Assembly (NCBI RefSeq): GCF_032854445.1
Contig: NC_088302.1
Coordinates: forward strand, 3,400,023-3,464,022
Origin: Liolophura sinensis
Lineage: Eukaryota; Mollusca; Polyplacophora; Chitonida; Chitonidae
Length of the DNA: 64,000 nucleotides
Reading direction: 5' to 3'
The position numbers were made by a program, and so were the translations under genes. This document shows, piece by piece, positions 1 through 12,000 of this stretch; the stretch's first letter is position 1; the number at the start of each line of letters is the position of its first letter. The notes beneath the pieces are model-generated. The model had not been told where the DNA came from. It was given only the letters and a program-made list of their open reading frames with translations, and did not search any database.

Positions 1-100
1 ATATATACAAGAGCATTTGACAAGAGTAATTTGCCCATTTTTAACTTTTTTTTTTTTGATTCTCATCTACCTGTAATAGTAATAGGTGACCATGTTAAAT

Positions 101-236
101 ACAGCCATGTAGATTTTGTCCATATATACTTGTACATTTTGTCCATATATACATGTAGATTTTGTGCATATATACATGTAGATTTTGTGCATATTATACA
201 TGTAGATTTTGTGCATATATACATGTACACAGGTAT
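101..236 (+). repeat. Short tandem repeat, about 22 bp unit
   Basis: About five copies of a unit like GTAGATTTTGTGCATATATA ending in CAT, in unique-looking sequence. Confidence 0.85.
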
Positions 237-2630
237 TCAAGTTTGGATTTGCATAAATATGGATTTGCTTGGCATGTTTAACACAAAATTTATTTGCACT
301 TTTACATGCTTGATTAAGCAAAAAATAATGAACTTGAGCATTTCCTGTAGCTCGAAGATGACGTTATTTCCAGTTCACTGAATATTTCTGCTTTTCCCTG
401 TTGAACCTTAAATTTCTTTAAAATGTGTTTTTTGTATGCATCATTGGAATATTGGATTGCTGGTTGTGGAAATAGTGTAACATTTATGTTGCCTTAATAG
501 CTGTAGCGCTTGTGCAATTTAAAATGGATTAAGAAACTGAGAATCTGTATAAAATGGGTTTATTGTGTCAATCTGAAGGCTCTGTCAGTATGTCAGCATG
601 ATTTAGCACTTTGCAATTGTGCGTTACACAGCTGACTTCAATGTAGCCATTATGCTGAGGTGGAGTATTCCCTGCATAATGGTTTGATGGCCAGATTTTT
701 TATTCCAGACAGGCCAAGTCAAATGCTGTACATTGAAGTACATGCAGAAAGCAGAAAATATGTTGAATCTTCAAATGCTTCCAAACATGTAACAGTTCAC
801 AAAGGCTCCTGTCTACAAAGTGTAGGTAAAGTGTCTGAATGGGTGAAGGGTAAGAATTTGCTCACTATAGTGCAGTATATTCATGTCTGGAAGGTTTCTA
901 GCTACAGGACCATTCAGCTGTTATAATATCTGGACTAATACGAACTTTAATTCTCTTAGTTCAGTTGTATCCTTCCATCAGGAGATATTATGTTCTATAG
1001 TTTTATTTTCCCAACACAAAGTTCACGTGAAGATATGGAGCAGCATAATTAAAGTGAAGTGAATAAATATAACCAGGCCAGTAAAGATGTTGGAGGAACA
1101 GTTGGTCTCCCAACAGGTACATGTACATTATTGCTGGTTTGTGTTGTGTTTTGTTATGAAATGAATTTAGCATTTATCAACTTGAAACTGTGTAGGTGTG
1201 CAGATGAGTGCTTGAAATGATTAATTGCTACATCTTAAATAACTTGTGGAACCTGGTATTTCAGGATTTCTAAGTTAATTAAGAATCTGGTCAGTTGCAG
1301 GGTAAACGTGGTGTACACCACCACGGTAGTATTTTCATGCCTTACTTTCCTCCAATTTTTAGGGCTACTCAAAGGGATACTTAGTTCAAACTTTGATACT
1401 GGAAGAGCAGTTCCTAAAGTCATTTAATGGTAATTATAGATACATAAAGGCAATTTGCCAGTGGTGCTGAACATATTGTCCATCCCTAATTCAACTAAAA
1501 TTTCGCCCATAAAAGTGCATTTCAGAGGTAAATGCATTTTACAAAATATTATCTTTGGTGCGGAAACTTACAATTTTCCAACAGAATACCGCCCCATGCT
1601 CCAAGCAAACCTCACAACACTTTTCTACAATCAATAGAAGTCTGAGAATACAGGAAGCTGGGCAAGCTAGTCATGGACGAAGTGTAGGGTTCATTTGAGG
1701 TAATCTGCCATTATGCTCCATGAAAAAAGTAAAAAATTGAAAGTGACGGCATATCCTTGACAAAAACCATCTTAATATTGAAAAACCAGAATGGCGAAAT
1801 TTGAAATTGATCATCAAACCATTAAACTCCTACATGTTAATTGAATAAATGTTACTATGTTCATGTGTTGATTTGCTCATATGATCCTAGCATTGCGAAA
1901 TTAAGTCTTTGTGACAAATCGTGTGGACAGACTGCACATCTTTCAGGTCAACAGGATCTTCAAAAGTTCAAATCTCGCAAAAAGTCAAAAAGGAAGAGGA
2001 AGGAAATTCGCCCCGAAGGCAGAAATGATGTATTCAATTTACATTCATTTCTGAGCTATTCTGTGAATAGTTTTTCAAGACATTTTCTGCATGGCTTTTG
2101 ATAATGATGGATGTGGTTTTTGTCTCCATATCTTTCGTAAGATGTTAAGGGTTTGTAAAAACCACTACAATCAGCTCCCTATCTTCAACAAATCTGATAG
2201 ATATCAATTGAATTGTTCAGGCCTGTACTGTGGAGTATTCATATCAATGTCATCTATATTCTGGATTCTTCAATGAGACTTGTATAATGTTTCCTCATTG
2301 GAAGGATGTGCCGCAGTGTTTCATGGTACATATGATTTATCATCATTGCACAATAATGTTTTAATACCTATCCATTGTGATTAAGTTCACCAAACTAAAC
2401 TAAGCTTATTATAAACATGGGTTTAAAGATATATCTGTGTTAAAAAATGCCAGAGTTTTCTACATGCTTTGATTCACACCAGCCATTTGTGCAGTATTGT
2501 CATTTTGTTCTACACGTTATTCAGTGAAATCTCATTAAAATAACAACATATGATACTTTTTCAGAAAGGTTGACTAAGCTACTTTCCATTGAAATATGTT
2601 TTATCCAGTTGTTGTCTTGTCCTTTAATTC

Positions 2631-2711
2631 TTACTCTAGCTGTGTCAGTCTTACTCTAGCTGTGTCAGTCTTACTCTAGCTGTGTCAGTCTTACTCTAGC
2701 TGTGTCAGTCT
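2631..2711 (+). repeat. Perfect 20 bp tandem repeat, four copies
   Basis: TTACTCTAGCTGTGTCAGTC occurs four times without change, so it is probably recent or under frequent correction. Confidence 0.95.
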
Positions 2712-3021
2712 TGAATTCTTGTCAGTGTAATCCTGAAGCAAGACGTTATTTTATATAATTTCAACAAAGTTTAGCAACAGTTTGTACAGATACGCTGGCG
2801 ACATTGATACATTCAAGATGAGTTTTATCTTTGAGGCTCCTTAATTGTCTAACATTATTTCCTCTTCAATCCCCTCAAGTTTCTTTCTTTTTTCTTCAAG
2901 CATGTATATAAGGATGAGCACTTCTGAATGAAAATCAATAACAAACAACAAAGAGTTTGGGTTTCTTTTTGTGAGAATATTGATATAGCTCACACTTGAT
3001 TCTCAATATTTTTTTTTTCAG

Positions 3022-3096
3022 GAAATTTTCAAAACAAATGCTGAAAACCTAAAATTATGCAGTGGTCGAGATCCAATTTCTTTGAACATGTTGCAG
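3022..3096 (+). CDS. FOCAD: FOCAD candidate first visible exon
   Basis: The interval follows a T-rich acceptor ending TTTTTTTTCAG and ends at GCAG|GTAGTG. It is open in frame 1 for 25 codons and phase 0 at both ends. Similarity to vertebrate focadhesin is weak here. A second reading uses an internal ATG at 3057 that would join the next exon at 3187 in phase 1. Which reading is used, or whether this is an exon at all, cannot be settled from sequence alone. Confidence 0.35.
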
Positions 3097-6000
3097 GTAG
3101 TGCATTACATTTGTTTTATAACAAATGAAGAATTTATTTCATTTTCTCTGGAAATAATGTGAACCAATTTCTCTTTTCTGTTTTAGGAATTTGTCAGGGG
3201 ATTATTCAGGGTGTGAAGGAGTTACTTCTGTTACAGATTGCCCTAGAGACGGCATCAGGACACACGTACCAATGTCCTTACTCTATAAGGTAAGGTCTTA
3301 CAGGTGTGATGTGAATAAAACATCCTTAGATAATTAAGGCTTGGAGGTGACTTAAGCATCTAAACACACTTTGTTGTGACAGAAAGTCCTAATTCAGTGT
3401 ATCTGACCTGCCTGGAGATTTATCTGTGTTTTTATTGCTATCTTGATGTTATTTGTGAGCTAGACGGCTGATATTGAGCAAAATATACCAATCGGTTATC
3501 CAATTTAAGCTGACCTTCTGATGGGCATGTCATTCACTCTGGAAAATTGCTTGAAGTTCATTTTGAATGTGTCTTTTTCAGGGCTATCATAACTTTACTA
3601 TATCATTAATACTGAAAACTCCTCATACATACTTCAAATTGTATCCAGTAGTGGAAAAAATAATGACATAGTTTTGCACTGAGATCGTTGGGTTTCACAT
3701 AATAATCCTAGAAGACTAATGATCAAGCAGTAATGTTCAGTGATGGTACATATTCGCAGCAGGTGTGCTGGCTCATGTCCGCTGTATGCATCGTCACAGT
3801 CACTGTGAGGTAAAGTATACAGCGTCCTGTCCAGTCTGTGGAGGGCTCTACCTCGGGTTTCCTCCGACCAAATGCTGGTGAGGGCTCTGCCTCAGATTTT
3901 CTCCCACCAAATGCTCATAGAAGGCTCTGCCTCAGGTATCCTCCCACCAAATGCTCATAGAAGGCTCTGCCTCATGTATCCTCCCACTAAATGCTGGGTG
4001 GACGGCTTTCCCTCATGTATCCTCCCACCAAATTCTGGTGGAGGGCTTTGCCTCATATATCCTCCCACGGAAATGCTGATGGAGGGCTTTTCCTCATGTA
4101 TCCTCCCACCAAATGCTGGTGGAGGGCTCTGCCTCATGTATCCTCCCACCAAATTCTGGTGGAGGGTTTGCCTCATGTATCCTCCCACCAAATGCTGGTG
4201 GAGGGCTTTGCCTCATGTATCCTCCCACCAAATGCTGATGGAGGGCTTTGCCTCATGTATCCTCCCACCAAATGCTGGTGGAGGGCTTTTCCTCATGTAT
4301 CCTCCCACCAAATGCTGGTGGAGGGCTTTGCCTCATGTATCCTCCCACCAAAATCTGGTGAGGGCTCTGCCTCAGGTTTCCTCCCACCAAATGCTGGTGG
4401 AGGGCTCAGCCTCGGGGTTTATTCTACCAGATGCTGGCTGCTGTGCATGAGTGAATTAGATATACAAATAAATAAATCTTCATGTTTAGGTAATTATATG
4501 AACTTGTTAGTCAACTCACTCAACTCGTAAAACTTCATGAATATTCCTTGTGATTTGTTATAGTTTAATGCAACGTTTATAGAAGAAAATCTGCTCTCAT
4601 TATAAATCAGTTTCACATGCATGAATATGAAAGTTTATATACCCTCCCAGAGTAATGCTAGCTGTCTTCCTAGAAGTGAAATATCTTGAATATGGAGTAA
4701 AACACTAATTAAATATATAAATAGATAAATAAAAGTATATACAAATTTAGTTCCTGACGTAGTATATTAAGGTTATTGTGAACCCTAAATCCTCAGGCTT
4801 GTCACTTTAGAGGAAAGAGCAACTTTCAGTGCAATTCATACACATTTGTAAGCTGATTTCGAAGATACAAACATTGATTGGATTGGCCAGTTTCAGGGCT
4901 TCAAAAAAAGTGTAATTTTTTTTTACCAGTGTACACAGAGTATTGCCTTCAGCATAAGCTTGAATAAACACCTTCAAGCATGCAAAAAGATTGGAGAATT
5001 ACTATGGCTACAGTATAATTGTGCAAAGCTAAGTTCAGTCTCTGTGTTTATGTGGTCATCGTGAATAACCTTGTGAAATGCTCAGTTCAGTCTCTGTGTT
5101 TATGTGGTCATCGTGAATAACTTGTGAAATGCTCAGTTTCAGTCTCTGTGTTTATGTGTCATCGTGAATAACCTTGTGAAATGCTGAGTTCAGCCTCTGT
5201 GTGTTTATGTGGTCATCGTGAATAACCTTGTGAAATGCTCAGTTCAGCCTCTGTGTTTATGTGGTCATCGTGAATAACCTTGTGAAATGCTCAGTTCAGC
5301 CTCTGTGTTTATGTGGTTCATCGTGATAACCTTGTGAAATGCTCAGTTCAGCCTCTGTGTTTATGTGGTCATCGTGAATAACCTTGTGAATGTGCTCAGT
5401 TCAGTCTCTGTGTTTATGTGGTCATCGTGAATAACCTTGTGAAGTGCTCAGTTCAGTCTCTGTGTTTATGTGGTCATCGTGAATAACCTTGTGAAGTGCT
5501 CAGTTCAGTCTCTGTGTTTATGTGGTCATCGTGAATAAACCTTGTGAAGTGCTCAGTTCAGTCTCTGTGTTTATGTGGTCATCGTGAATAACCTTGTGAA
5601 GTGCTCAGTTCAGCCTCTGTGTTTATGTGGTCATCGTGAATAACCTTGTGAAATGCTAGTTCAGTCTCTGTGTTTATGTGGTCATCGTGAATAACCTTGT
5701 GAAATGCTAAGTCAGTCTCTGTGTTTATGTGGTCATCGTGAATAACCTTGTGAAGTGCTCAGTTCAGTCTCTGTGTTTATGTGGTCATCGTGAATAACCT
5801 TGTGAAATGCTCAGTTCAGTCTCTGTGTTTATGTGGTCATCGTGAATAACCTTGTGAAATGCTCAGTTCAGCCTCTGTGTTTATTGTGGTCATCGTGAAT
5901 AACCTTGTGAAGTGCTCAGTTCAGTCTCTGTGTTTATGTGGTCATCGTGAATAACCTTGTGAAGTGCTCAGTTCAGCCTCTGTGTTTATGTGGTCATCGT

Positions 6001-9000
6001 TAATAACCTTGTGAAATGCTCAGTTCAGCCTCTGTGTTTATGTGGTCTCGTGAAATAACCTTGTGAAATGCTCAGTTCAGTCTCTGTGTTTATGTGGTCA
6101 TCGTGAATAACCTTGTGAAAGGCTCAGTTCAGCCTCTGTGTTTATGTGGTCATCGTGAATAACCTTGTGAAGTGCTCAGTTCAGTCTCTGTGTTTATGTG
6201 GTCATCGTGAATAACTTTGTGAAGTGCTCAGTCAGCCTCTGTGTTTATGTGGTCATCGTGAATAACGTGAATAACCTTGTGAAATGCTCAGTTCAGTCTC
6301 TGTGTTTATGTGGTCATCGTGAATAACCTTGTGAAATGGTAAGTTCAGTCTGTGTTTATGTGGTCATCGTGAATAACCTTGTGAAATGCTCAGTTCAGTC
6401 TCTGTGTTCATGTGGTCATCGTGAATAACCTTGTGAAATGCTCAGTTCAGTCTCTGTGTTTATGTGGTCATCGTGAATAACCTTGTGAAGTGCTCAGTTC
6501 AGTCTCTGTGTTTATGTGGTCATCGTGAATAACCTTGTGAAGTGCTCAGTTCAGCCTCTGTGTTTATGTGGTCATCATGAATAACCTTGTGAAATGCTAA
6601 GTTCAGTCTCTGTGTTTATGTGGTCATCGTGGAATAACCTTGTGAAATGCTAAGTTCAGTCTCTGTGTTTTATGTGGTCATCGTGAATAACCTTGGTGAA
6701 GTGCTCAGTTCAGGTCTCTGTGTTTATGTGGTCATCGTGAATAACCTTGTGAAATGCTAAGTTTCAGTCTCTGTGTTTATGTGGTCATCGTGAATAACCT
6801 TGTGAAATGCTCAGTTCAGTCTCTGTGTTTATGTGGTCATCGTGAATAACCTTGTGAAATGCTAAGTTCAGTCTCTGTGTTGATGTCGTCATCTTGAATG
6901 ACCTTGTGAAATGCTCAGTTCAGCCTCTGTGTTTATGTGGTCATCATGAATAACCTTGTGAAAGGCTAAGTTCAGTCTCTGTGTTGACGTGGTCATTGTG
7001 AATGACCTTGTGAAATGCTCAGTTCAGCCTCTGTGTTTATGTGGTCATCGTGAATAACCTTGTGAAATGCTAAGTTCAGTCTCTGTGTTTATGTGGTCAT
7101 CGTGAATAACCTTGTGAAATGCTCAGTTCAGTCTCTGTGTTTATGTGGTCATCGTGAATAACCTTGTGAAATGCTAAGTTCAGTCTCTGTGTTTATGTGG
7201 TCATCGTGAATAACCTTGTGAAATGCTCAGTTCAGTCTCTGTGTTTATGTGGTCATCGTGAATAACCTTGTGAAATGTTGAGCTCAGCCTCTGTGTTTAT
7301 GTGGTCATCATGAATAACCTTGTGAAATGCTCAGTTCAGTCTCTCTGTTTATGTTTGTCATCGTGAATGACCTTGCGAAGTTCAGTCTCTCTGTGCATGG
7401 TTATATGAGAACGATTTATTTTATTTATTTATTTGACTGGTGTATTATGCATAGAGAAAGATTTAAAGAACAGGCTCTGCTTTGTTTAATATTTAGTTGA
7501 TGTTGGACGTTTTTATTGGGATGGTTTTTTTTAGTTATAAAGGACAGATCAGTGCCATTCTGTGATCTGACATCTACCTGTGTTTGGATTTATGTTATGG
7601 AGGCTATTAAAAGGCTATATGAAGAGCTTTTCATCATGCTAGTTCATGCAGTTATGTCACTGCTATGTCGATACTGAGCTCCCTCTAAATGATTAAAACT
7701 TTCAACTTGTACAAAGATCCGAATAATTCATGTTTCACTCGTCCTTTTTTTTTTTATCACCTCTTTTTATCACCTGTTTGTAACGTACATTAGAAAGTAG
7801 CCACATCGCAGTGTGGGTATACACTCAATGGCTTCTGCGGATTCATCACTCACGACTGGTTATTTGTGTCCTCTGGAAAAATTGAAATAAGATGCTATTC
7901 TCTACCCCACTCTGAATGGCTGCATGACTTTTGTGCTGAGCTATTAATGATTCACAACCTTGTCCATGGAAACGCTAGATCATTTTGTTTGTAGTCTTTA
8001 TGGAAATACAGGAGTGCCTAAACTGATTGCGATGAGTTTTTCACCACAAAAGAAATCATTTACTTCAGTACAACATTGATGAAGTACAATGTATAGCCTC
8101 TGGAGTAGATTTATGATGTGTGAACAGCATCAATTACTAAACAGATTCCTGTGCAGATCAGTGTATAGAATGTAGGGCCGTGCTGATTTTTGTGTTTTCC
8201 CTGACAGTATAATGTACTGTGGCAAACAGAACTAATATCCAAAATTGAAACTTCACACTTTGGTGTCACATATGCCCCAGTGGATGGACACAAATTCTGG
8301 TTGTGTTTTTGTCGAGGAAAGCTAGTATATCTCCTTTGGGAATTTATTGCTGTGCATGATATGTCATATTTGAGGATTTGCAAGTCCTTCTTTGTCTTTA
8401 TTTTGAAATAGAGAACTCTTTCTAGTATTTTAGGCAAATACCAAATTTTAAAGATAAACAATTGTCTTACACTCCGTTGCTCACCACACATGCATGTGTA
8501 ATCTTGTTACTCAAGAAAACAACATTATATCAATTCTAATTTTTCCTAAACAGTAGAATTTATGGATTTTAATTTGTTTTTAATGTACTGTATACCTGCA
8601 TGTCTGTGTTGACTCCTCAACACTTAATGCGTCTATCATGGGGCACATGTAGCTACTAACTTGCCCATTTATCATTCGATCTATCCTCTGGTCAATCAAT
8701 CCTCCCATCCATCCCTCCCTCGCCGCAATATGGCTGAAATATTGCCGATGTGGAGTTAAGCCATAATCATTTATTTATTCCCATCAAGCCATCCATCCAT
8801 CTGTCCATCCATCAATCTTTCTGTCCATCCATCTGTTCACCCATTATCAAACTATCCTGTCCATTGATCCTTCATCCTTCAGTCCATCGATCTCTTTAAC
8901 CTCCTGTCAATCGATCCATCTATCCATTTATAATCTAATAACCCATCCATCGATCCTCCCTTCCATCCATCTTTCAGTCTATCCACCCATCTATCCTCCT

Positions 9001-12000
9001 GTCCATCCACCCATCTATCCTCCTGTCCATCGATCCCCCCTTCGATCCATTTTGCAGTCCATCCACCCATCTATACTCCTGTCCATCGAGCCTCCCATCC
9101 ATATGTTCATCCATCTGTCCACCCACTGTCCATCCATTTGACCATCCTCCCATCCATCAATCTGCATGGCCATCCATCCATCTGTCCACCCACTGTCCAT
9201 CCATTTGACCATCTACCCATCCATCCATCTGCTTGGCCATCTATCCAACTGTCCACCCACTGTCCATCCATTTGACCATCTACCCATCCATCCATCTGCA
9301 TGGCCATCTATCCAACTGTCCACCCACTGTCCATCCATTTGACCATCTACCCATCCATCCATCTGCATGGCCATCTATTCATATGTCCACCCACTGTCCA
9401 TCCATTTGACCATCTACCCATCGATCCATCTGCATAGCCATCTATTCAGCTGTCTACCCACTGTCCATCCATTTGACCATCTACCCATCCATCCATCTGC
9501 ATGGCCATCTATCCAGCTGTGTACCCACTGTCCATCCATTTGACCATCTACCCATCCATCCATCTGCTTGGCCATCTATCCTTCTGTCCACCCATTTGAC
9601 CATCCTCCCATCCATCAATCTGCGTGGCCATCCATCCATCTGCCCACCCACTGTTCATCCATTTGACCATCTACCCATCCATCCATCTGCATGGCCATCT
9701 ATCCAACTGTCCACCCACTGTCCATCCATTTGACCATCTACCCATCCATCCATCTGCATGGCCATCTATCCAACTGTCCACCCACTGTCCATCCATTTGA
9801 CCATATACCCATCCATCCATCTGCATGGCCATCTATTCATATGTCCACCCACTGTCCATCCATTTGACCATCTACCCATCCATCCATCTGCATGGCCATC
9901 TATTCAGCTGTCTACCCACTGTCCATCCATTTGACCATCTACCCATTCATCCATCTGCATGGCCATCTATCCAGCTGTGTACCCACTGTCCATCCATTTG
10001 ACCATCTACCCATCCATCCATCTGCTTGGCCATCTATCCTTCTGTCCACCCACTGTCCATCCATTTGACCATCTACCCATCGATCCATCTGCATGGCCAT
10101 CTATCCAACTGTCCACCCACTGTCCATCCATTTGACCATCTACCCATCCATCCATCTGCATGGCCATCTATCCAACTGTCTACCCACTGTCCATCCATTT
10201 GACCATCCTCCCGTCCCTCTCATCCATCAGTCTGCATGGCCATCCATCCATTGGAGTTGAATAAGTCCAAGTATCTAAAGTCTCCGTATAGGGATCACTG
10301 ATTATGTTGGCTGATGGGTTCATGGGACCCTGCAAATTGCCAGTGTGTTGAGAACTAGCCAAAAGGGAATTCTGAAACTTACAGGTTACATGGAGTACAT
10401 TATAGTGATGGCATTGGTGAAAGTCTCCTGGGTCCAAGTGCCCTGAGTTAACTTGAACCACAGTGAAGTTTTGATGAAAGTTTTGGAAAAGCTGTGAAAT
10501 TCTGTCTAAATAGGTCCTGGAAAGTTACGGAAATAACCATGATCAGATTTGCATGTTTAATGATTTTGGTGGGATTTGAATCCGGTTTTCTGTAATATTT
10601 AAATATGTATTCTATTACTCTTATATTTAAATTTAGTTTGAGAAAAGTCCTGAAGCTCACACAGGTTAAATTGTGTAAGTGAAAATGGAAAACCATCTCA
10701 TTGGGTGCAATCTTTTTTCAAAGTTAGGTGATCTGTTTTCTTTAATATATAATTGTATATACATTGTATATATATGTAAGCTTATTGTAAGTATATTACA
10801 GTTTGACTCAAAGAGAGACTGTGGTCAGTCTGTATATGAGAAAATACTTTGCTATTCTATGCTAGACGTGTTTCACAGTTAGGTTATATGCCTATTAATA
10901 CTGGATCACTGACTAAAGATGACATGAGTACAGATGAATGCTGTTTTCTTCATTGAAGGCACGCCACCTGTGTATAGTGTATATCAATGGAATATATTGA
11001 CCCACATCCAACTGATACATTGAACATAAAAAGAAGTTTTGAGACTTCTGGCATATCATATAGGTAGACACCTAGTAACAAATGTTGCTGCCACAGGCAG
11101 TTCTGAAGCTGCTGATTTGATCAGGTTTTTGGCAACACTGCCTAACCCTTCGTTGATGAATCATTGCGGTTGATTTGAACTGTCAGGATATTCCATTAAT
11201 CTGCAATTGGATTCATGACAGTATGACACCGGCCTGGCTAAAACGTTTCTATACTGGACTGTAGATAAAGATGTCTGGTAGACACACCAGCTGTGAATGG
11301 ATCTAACCCCATCAATTAAATTAAGCCAGGCTAATCTTTTGATTGACGTGTACCTATCGTATTCCATCTTATTCAGTAATTCTTGTCTGCAGTATAGAGT
11401 TGAATGCTGGTGAAGCTATAAGTTTGGAATTCTACCTATGTTTTTAAAAGTATAAAGTATTTAAAAATTATATTTGATTTAAATGTTTAAACCATGAATT
11501 ACCAAAATACTGAAATAGCATGGTGAAATGAATCAGGGATTCTGACATGCATGTACATGACTCAGAGCAATGGCAATCTTGTGAAAATGCTGTCTGTACA
11601 GATGACACCTTTTTATCTCTTAAGTGATTGGACAACAGTGGTAAGGACAGGTGTTAAAACACTTAATGCCTACCGATTTGTAAGCGGGGAGGGGTAAGTG
11701 GCACTGTTTTAACCTCATGATAAAAACATCCATTAGACTGAATGCTCCAGTGAAAACTGCATTTATTGTTTTTTTGTGAAGTTTGTAAGCTGTAAGTGCA
11801 TGGTTTCAAATCATGATTTTGCTGGTTTAGTTTTGGTTAATTACATAAAGGTTTTTTGTGCAAATACCTGAACTGGCCAAGGACAGTGGAGTACATTGTA
11901 CATTAAGTAATTTAAGTTTCCTCAGCTCTTACAGGATAAAGAAAAAAAATACAACTGAAGTTATTTCAGAAGAGGGATCCAAACAGACCTAAACATGCAT

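Larger units (their letters stand above)
1..3021. other. Left flank, no confident gene
   Basis: AT-rich unique sequence with two short tandem repeats. Open frames such as 660-926 show no recognisable domain. Upstream FOCAD exons were looked for, but none was convincing; this is either intron or 5' flank. Confidence 0.6.

Noticed and set aside
660-926. 88-codon open frame
   Set aside because: No recognisable domain, no splice-site support; probably chance.
1109-1124. Possible FOCAD first exon (MLEEQLV... before CAACAG|GTACAT)
   Set aside because: The donor is good, but the putative coding part is too short, lacks a clear acceptor and does not resemble the focadhesin N-terminus.
3872-4530. 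Repetitive proteins with PPTKCWW-type units
   Set aside because: Three frames are open over one SINE-derived array; coding would require all indels to be tolerated. No independent support.
8111-8491. 126-codon minus-strand open frame
   Set aside because: No homology recognised; intronic AT-rich sequence.
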